Shown here in pieces: positions 57,343 to 64,000 of a stretch of 64,000 nt of DNA; the first letter of the stretch is position 1, and each line of letters starts with the position of its first letter. The position numbers were made by a program, and so were the translations under genes. The notes below the pieces were generated by a model that saw nothing but the letters and a program-made list of their open reading frames with translations, did not search any database and had not been told where the DNA came from. The DNA comes from Castanea sativa (taxonomy: Eukaryota; Streptophyta; Magnoliopsida; Fagales; Fagaceae): positions 58,548,501 to 58,612,500 of the forward strand of contig NC_134013.1 of the NCBI RefSeq assembly GCF_040712315.1, written 5' to 3'.

Positions 57343-58020
57343 GGATTTTTTTTTGAAAATAACTATAAAAGCCAAACAATTTTGTTAGTTAGCACAATTT
57401 TGAAACTATTTGGGTATCTAACAACTTGAGACCAAAGAACTCAATTTTGGAATGCTAAATCGAGTGCACTGAACTCGATTTCAACGTCGTGTTGCAGCTG
57501 ATGTGAAAATTTGTCCACGTAGGCATGAAACTCGAGTCTATAACGCTTGATTTCGGTACCCAGAAAATCTAGTTTGTTACCTCAATTTCGTTACCCAGCA
57601 ATAACGAAGAACGAAGCACCAAAGAAGCAATAACGAAGCATCAGGTATTTGTTTTGGGTTTTGTATTTGGTTTTGTTCATGGGTTTTTGGGGCTTGGAAG
57701 AACAAGGTAGTTTGTCTCCAGTTGTTGAACAAGGAAGAACAGAGAAGCTTCCCAATCCCAAAGGAATCAAAACTAAATTGAGTCCTACGAACTCGATTTC
57801 TATTTGACAGAACTCGAGTCCATTTGACTCGAGTTTGATGCCTACGTGGACCAAGTATTCACATCAGTTGCAGACGATGTTGAAATCGAGTTTAATGTAG
57901 TCGATTTAGCATTCCAAAATCGAGTTATTTGGTCTCGAGTTGTTAGATACCCAAATAGTTTTAAAACTGTGTTAACTAACAAAATTGTTTGGCCTTTATA
58001 GTTATTTTTTAAAAAAATCC
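57343..58020. mobile_element. TIR element with about 178-bp ends (family M, Mutator-like)
   Basis: The left arm 57343-57520 and the inverted right arm 57844-58020 match over their whole length at roughly 85-90 percent. They start GGATTTTTTTTTGAAAATAA and include CCAAACAATTTTGTTAGTTA and CTATTTGGGTATCTAACAAC. The flanks CGTATTTGG (57334-57342) and GGTATTTGG (58021-58029) agree at eight of nine bases. Long terminal repeats plus a 9-base duplication suggest a Mutator-like non-autonomous element. ATCGAGT and ACTCGA words recur throughout. Confidence 0.85.
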
Positions 58021-58909
58021 GGTATTTGGAAGTTGTTCGATTAATTTATTAAATTGAGTTCCTATTTTATAGACAATATTATAGTGAGAGTTACTGGTAT
58101 ATTTTTACCAAATTATCTTTTAATATTATCTTTACTTATACCTAAAAATGTAGGGGTAATTTTAAACTACCCAAATGTCCATTCCAAATCAGGAAAGCCC
58201 TATAGTAATTATAGATGATCCAAACAACTGCCCAACCTCAAGGTCAGCCGGTCAACAAATAGATAGATGTGTCACCATGAGCGAGCCACGCGTCACTATC
58301 ACAATCTCCCTTACCTTACTACCGCTATATTGGCGACCGGAAAGCTTGGAATCGCCAGTCACCCTCTACAAAGTTACTATCTTATTAACCACTTCTTTCT
58401 AACGATCCTCTCTTTCCTTTTCCTCACTATCACTATATGCTTTTTTGAATTTTTAAATCATTGCCCTCTTTCATTTCTCTCATGCAAATACATTTTTCCA
58501 TTCAATACTTGCACTTTTTGATCTACATTGTCAATTACTTTGGGCATGGACATGTGCTTGGTTCCTTTTCAAGTCCCAAAAATGCTAGGCTACAGTGTTC
58601 TTTGTGGCAGAAAAAATGGTTCTTGTGATCTGTTTGTCTTGCAGGATTTTAGTCTATGATTGAGTGCTTGAACAATTGGGAAAGGACATTTGGTTGTTGT
58701 TGTATGAGCTTTTCGTGTTTGTTTGTCTAAAAATGGAATCTTTATTGTGAAACTGTGAGCAATGTGTTTAGTTTGAAGGGTTTGGTAACTTGGTATAGCC
58801 TTATAGGGAAAAGTTCTGGAAATCCAACTAAGAAAAAGTTTTGAAGCTCTTTCTCGTTTTTGTATTTGATTGTGGTTAATGGGTTAGGATTGGAAAAGAG
58901 ATTAATTTA

Positions 58910-61900
58910 ATGGCTCCAGGAGCTAAGTTCTCGCCTCAGACAAATGGTATAGATGGTGGGTCCATGAAGGAAACTAGTGTGTTAGCCATGGAGGATCACA
59001 ATAACAACAATAACAACAACAACAACAATAATAATAATGATGATGATGACTCCTTGGGAGGCTTGGCCTCAACGAATATGAGGAAACCTCCACGAAACCT
59101 CTCTGTAATGCGGCACTGCACCAGCTCTACTTTCTTTGCTGAATCAGTGAGTATTAGTAATATCCCTTCTTATCCTTCTCTTTTCTTTTTCAAAAAGTTA
59201 TTAACTTGGTTTGATAGTTGATAGCCCTTAAAACTAAAGTTTTCACTTTGATTTCAAATGCGGTAGTTCTGCAAGACTTTATCAATAACCAAGTTATTTT
59301 AGGAAAGGAAATGTGTTCGTGCTGAGTGCTGACGGATGGGGGTTTTGTTGATCAATAAATTTAGGGCCACAATTTTTTTTCACAGTCACTGTTGCAAGTT
59401 GTTAATGGTAAATGAAAAAAGTGAAGGAAAATGTAGACCAAGTGAAAATTAATAATAACTTATCAACTCAAAAAGTTGTGAAATATGTTGTGTTTGTAAC
59501 ATTATTGTTTCTTGATTGAGACCCTCGTAGTAATAGAAGGATTCATGATTTTGACTAGTCTAGGGGATTCTGGGCCAATTCTATGAATTATTTTGTCAAG
59601 TTTCGTTGTATTATAAAAGGCCAAATGGATCTTATAAGTTAAATAAAGCCTAATGTTGGATTGACTCTATTGATCTCAGAAAATACACTTTCGAGCATCA
59701 TCTTATTGCATTGACATATTTTTCTAATTGATTTCTAGGATGGGGAAATCCATTTGGCATTTGAGAGAAGTCTTTGTAGTGGAAACACTAACTACCATTG
59801 TTCATACAGTTATTTTTTTGCTAAATTCACTTCTACAAAATGCTTGGTTATAACTTCCTTCATATTCTTGGGTTGCCAGGTTCTAAGAAATAACCAGGTG
59901 TCTTAAGCATTAGCCTATTAATATAATCTTCATTGAGTCATCTTAGTAATCTGACGCTCTAAAGATCAACAAAACTCACTTTCTAGATTTGTTTTTCTAT
60001 TGAAATAAATATAGAGGAAATAGAAAACACTAAAATGAGGAAATTATTTATTTGAACTTTCTTTAGTTCTTGCTTTTTCACGGCAAAACCCTGTATCTTG
60101 GAGAACAACTGAATTTATAAATCATGCATATTGCATGCTGCAAGTGGTAACTGGCTTATTACAAAAGTTGTGTAAATACTAATTTTAGTATCACAGATTG
60201 ATCTTTAGAGATCTTTCTAGCGGAAATTAGATTCTATTCTTCTGTGAAGTTGATACCATAGGTTCCTACATTTAATCTGGAGCCAAAACCTTCATGCATC
60301 TTCTATGATCCTCACTTTAATATGCTCACAAATCACAATGCTAGTGTTTGGGCCCATGCACATGCATCTGGATTGTCTTAGGTGGAATATAACATGTTTA
60401 CTTAGTTCATGGCTTTTTTTTTTACGAGCTGGTGCAAGGCTTTTAAAAGTTGAGTTTTTTTTTTTTTTGAGAAACACACACACACACATATATAAGATAG
60501 ACTTTCACTAATTATCTCTCTATGCTAATTTGTTGTAGGAATCAGAAATAGGGTTTTTAGGCTTGAAGTCACCATCAAATGAGAAGTCTGGATTTTTACC
60601 TATATTTCGCTCAGGAAGTTGTTCTGAGAAAGGGCCAAAACAGTACATGGAGGATGAGTATATATCTGTAGATAATCTTCATGAACATCTTGGGACAGCT
60701 GCAAAATTCCCTTCTCCTTGTGCATTTTATGGGGTGCGTCTCTTGCTTTTAAATATGTGTAAATCCAATATTTAGATGAAACACTAGTAATATTTTTCTG
60801 ATTGGAATAAATTTCATAGTAATATATCCCCCAGAGAAAAAAAAAAAAAGAAGAACTCTTATTAATAACTTCTAGCACATTAAAAAATAAATTTATGCAT
60901 CCTGTTCTATTAGTGCTCGCTTCCATTTGCCAAACTGCATGTGATTAGCCATCTTATCATCAAAATTTCCTTGGCATTTTCTTTTTCATGATAAAAATAG
61001 CAATTGTAAGCTACACAATGGGGGGATAGCCTTCCCCCTTCCATGTACATACCACTTGGCTATAACAATAAGGTGCAGTGGTGACTCTTTCTTGGACTTA
61101 GCATATATCTTTTATCCTTCCCAGAAGTTGATCTTCTTCTGACTTGTTAGGGCCTAGACAACTAAGAGAATTATATAGAATTCCTTGCTCACTCTACCTA
61201 GTAAGTCAATTGACTGATTGAGGTCATGTGCTGAGGTTTCTTATATTTCTGCAGGTGTTTGATGGACATGGTGGTGTTGATGCAGCATTATTCATCAAAA
61301 AGAACATACTGAACTATATCGTTGAAGACTCCAATATCCCGACTGGCATAAAAAAGGCTGTTAAGAATGCTTTTGTGAAGGCTGATCATGCATTTCTTAA
61401 TGCTTCCTCTCTTGATAGTTCCTCCGGCACCACGGCATTGACTGCCCTAATCACAGGAAGGTTAGAGACTCTAATACTTCATTTCTATCTATCACTATTG
61501 ACTGTAACTTGGTCTTGATGTTTCCAAACACTAATTGATCATTGAAGTTGATACAACGTCAGGGGTTATTTTTACTTTTATGATGTTTTCTTTATTGCAA
61601 TCATTTGTTTAACACAGTAATGTTGTAGGACCATGTTAATTGCTAATGCTGGAGATTCTCGAGCTGTGCTTGGCAAACGGGGAAGAGCAATTGAGCTCTC
61701 TAAAGACCACAAACCCAACTGCACCGCTGAAAGACTAAGAATTGAGAAACTTGGCGGTGTCATATATGATGGCTACCTCAATGGTCAACTATCAGTGGCA
61801 CGTGCTCTTGGTGACTGGCATATAAAGGGCTCCAAAGGTTCAAAAAGCCCCTTAAGCTCTGAACCAGAATTGGAGGAGATCCTCCTGTCAGAGGAAGATG

Positions 61901-62184
61901 AGTTTTTGATAATTGGGTGTGATGGGTTGTGGGATGTGATGAGCAGCCAGTGTGCAGTTACAATGGTGAGGAAAGAACTCATGATACATAATGATCCTGA
62001 TAGGTGTTCGAGTGCACTTGTTAAGGAGGCTCTCCAACGCAACACTTGTGATAATCTCACAGTTATTGTGGTCTGTTTCTCCCCTGATCCACCTCCTAAG
62101 ATTGAAATTCCTAGATCCCAAAAGAGGAGGAGTATATCAGCTGAAGGGCTGGATCTTCTCAAGGGTGTCCTGAATGATTTATGA
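58910..62184 (+). CDS. Protein phosphatase 2C, PP2CG1-like
   Basis: A metal-dependent Ser/Thr phosphatase. Four exons join in phase with GT-AG sites (58910-59146, 60539-60733, 61255-61460, 61629-62184) to give 397 residues. The catalytic set is complete: QYMEDE (Glu117, Asp118), VFDGHGG with Asp147 (145-151), [15 protein letters not shown] (218-227), [16 protein letters not shown] with Asp311, and [12 protein letters not shown] with Asp354. The C-terminus reads KKR-like basic residues, then [19 protein letters not shown]. The strongest remembered relative is Arabidopsis PP2CG1 (At2g33700), linked to salt tolerance. The N-terminal 79 residues, encoded by exon 1, lack a conserved domain and hold a run of Asn then Asp (about 30-47). 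A leader intron ending GCAG near 58644 is likely. Confidence 0.93.
59368..59512. mobile_element. Short MITE, family A (copy 3), in PP2C intron 1
   Basis: CCACAATTTTTTTTCACAG opens on the left and TTGTGAAATATGTTGTGTTT closes on the right. GTTGTTAATGGTAAATGAAA and AATTAATAATAACTTATCAA lie between, in the same order as at 27794. It is more diverged than the other two copies. Confidence 0.45.
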
Positions 62185-62434
62185 ACATTATTTTATGACA
62201 GCTTGTATAAACCAAATTGGAGTGTATGTATCCTTTGGTGGGGCATTTTTTTTCCGTGTCCTAGTACTGCCCCTTGTCGCGGGTGGATATTGCTGATTGC
62301 TTTTAACAATCATATTGTACATTTGAGAATTGACGTACTTCTTAATTACTTGAATTTTGGAGCTTATCATTTGTACTGTTGAAAAATCATTGGTACTAAA
62401 GTGACTGAGGGAGACAAGTTTGAGGGTTCAAAAC

Positions 62435-62437
<3 letters not shown>

Positions 62438-62482
<45 letters not shown>
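62438..62482. repeat. (AT)n microsatellite in the PP2C 3' flank
   Basis: A run of more than 20 AT dinucleotides, interrupted little, lies about 250 bases after the PP2C stop codon. Confidence 0.9.
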
Positions 62483-62484
<2 letters not shown>

Positions 62485-62615
62485 TTAATATAAAATATAA
62501 TTTTTATCTTATTAAAAAAAAAAAAGCAATCTCAAGCCCTAGCCGTATCTCACTGTATTAGTTTCTCAACCAAAAAAAAATGTATCACCCTCTCACTCTC
62601 AAACTTGGGTTATTG

Positions 62616-62804
62616 AGGGACTGTTTGAGATCCGCTTATTTTACTGAAATTAAAATTTTTTTACTGAAATTAAAATTTTTTTACTGAAAATACTGTAAAT
62701 AAAGGTAAAATTTAGCTGAAATAATACAATAGAACTCATGAATAGTAGTAAAAATAAACTGAATAGTAAAATAAGTTGACAAAAAATAAGCTAGCCAAAC
62801 AGAC
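62616..62804. mobile_element. hAT-like MITE, GGGTCYGTTTGG family (copy 4)
   Basis: It begins AGGGACTGTTTGAGATCC and ends GCTAGCCAAACAGAC. Inside, TTTTACTGAAATTAAAATTT is repeated in tandem, then AATACTGTAAATAAAG and CATGAATAGTAG follow, as in the other copies. Confidence 0.6.
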
Positions 62805-63243
62805 AATGAGAATAATTTATTAAGCTTTTTTTTGCTGAAAGAAAGTTAGAAAAAAAAAATCTAAAAGTTAACTGATTTTTTTTACTGAAAATAATAAAAT
62901 TACTAGCAAAAACACAAATATTACCGTTGGTGGGACCTGCTTGTGTTGTTAGCCTATTTTGGTTGCTTTTTCTTCCTTTTTGGCTTATTAAGTTAGTGAT
63001 TGGCTCCAAATTAAAAAAAAAAAGTTTATTTTACTGTTTAACTTTGTTATTATTTATGAGTTTATTGTACTTTTTGGTATTATTCATATGTTTTATTATA
63101 CTATTTCAACTAACTTTTTTAGAAATTTTTTTACTAATTTTCACCTTTATCTATAATACTTTTAGTAAAATATTTTTAATTTCAACCAAATAAGCTCATT
63201 ACAAATATACTCTTGGCTTATTTGTGGGACCAATGTCGGGCTC

Positions 63244-64000
63244 TAATGTCCAAAATAGGAAATTAACACAGTTTCTCAAACAATATAGTTAGTAGGCACT
63301 GTTACAAAACTATATTTTTACTAACATCTCGAGTCTAAAAGAGTTGATTTTTATGGTCTAACCACGTTTGATGTGGCATTTTTTCCACGTGGTGTCTACC
63401 TGAAAATCGAGTTATAATGTTTGAAAAAAAACCGCCTAAACAGCAGCCACGACACAACAGAAGAAAAAAAAAAAAAAAAAAACTCACCCACAACACAGCA
63501 GCCACCACCACTACCTAAAATCCAACAACACCACCACCGCCAAATCCATACCCACAAACCCAAACAAACCGGATCCGCCACTAGAGAAGAAAGAGAAAAA
63601 AAAAACAAAAAAACTCACCCATGACCACCGACGGCACAAGGCCCACGAAGGGGATCTAGAGGCTGTGGCGATGGAGCGAAGTGGGCGATCCACGACGATC
63701 TGAACTCGACCCACGGCGATCCAAACTCGACCCACGGCTAGCCACAAGCACCGATGACCACCGACGGCCACCCACGCCCCACGACCACACATGGCCCACG
63801 CCGAGCTGAAGCCACCCACGCCGATCTGAAGCCACCCACTCTGATCTTCGATCTTCAACCCATGTTTCTGCCGATCTTCGATTTTCAACCCATGTTTCTG
63901 TTTCTGGATTATTTTTTTCTCTCTTTCTATTCTCTGATCTGACGAGAACCCATGTTTCTGTCGATCTTCGATTTTCAACCCATGTTTCTGTTTCTGGGTT
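63244..64000. mobile_element. TIR element (family M), cut by the window end
   Basis: AATAGGAAATTAACACAG, ACAATATAGTTAGTAGGCAC, TATATTTTTACTAACATCTC and GAGTCTAAAAGAGTTGATTT match the left arm of 43741-44241 in order. GTTTGATGTGGCATTTTTTC, CACGTGGTGTCTACCTG and AAAATCGAGT then follow, also shared. The interior is GC-rich with tandem words such as CTCGACCCACGGC and GAAGCCACCCACGCCG, and CCATGTTTCTG at 63860-64000. The right arm is beyond the window. Confidence 0.7.

Noticed and set aside
63511..63978. 155-codon minus-strand frame with repeated KIEDRQKHG and VAVGG-like words
   Set aside because: It is translated from short tandem DNA repeats inside the partial TIR element, so it is not a credible protein.

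Overview
The window looks like nuclear DNA from a dicot plant, probably a woody eudicot. It is AT-rich and gene-poor. The genes carry many introns with canonical plant GT-AG sites, and long intergenic stretches are packed with microsatellites, short inverted-repeat transposons (MITEs), solo LTRs and a SINE. The species cannot be fixed from the sequence alone.

Four complete protein-coding genes are readable, plus one truncated one. (1) About 5.0-5.9 kb, minus: the first exons of a GDSL esterase/lipase with no convincing remainder. (2) 13.9-22.2 kb, minus: a complete ten-exon bystin/Enp1 gene for 40S ribosomal subunit maturation. Its last intron has AT-AC ends, a perfect U12 donor and a U12 branch site, so it should be removed by the minor spliceosome. 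(3) 32.3-42.3 kb, plus: a CRLK2-like membrane receptor-like kinase, whose second coding intron holds a decayed but boundary-complete Ty3/gypsy element. (4) 45.6-47.5 kb, minus: a single-exon type II phosphatidylinositol 4-kinase gamma with a ubiquitin-like domain. (5) 58.9-62.2 kb, plus: a four-exon protein phosphatase 2C of the PP2CG1-like group. The genes are neighbours, not an operon. Two (the CRLK-like kinase and the PP2C) belong to families tied to stress signalling, but nothing here shows that they are co-regulated.

The rest is mostly mobile DNA. There are four solo LTRs with TG...CA ends and 5-bp target-site duplications (TSDs), exact in three and 4 of 5 bases in one: 6685-8724, 23018-23726, 26919-27683 and 51293-52626. 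Four hAT-type nonautonomous elements have exact 8-bp TSDs: 15448-15579, 20634-21280, 28575-29151 and 56065-56724. A further group of long-terminal-inverted-repeat (TIR) elements carries recurrent ATCGAGT/CTCGAG blocks: 11592-12345, 43741-44241, 57343-58020 and one cut by the window end at 63244. Several smaller MITE families, a tRNA-derived SINE, tandem duplications and long G or C homopolymers fill most of the remainder.

I see no rRNA gene, functional tRNA gene, CRISPR array, organellar insert or prokaryotic-type gene cluster. All exon coordinates were derived by hand from splice signals, reading phase and remembered protein families; none was checked against transcripts.
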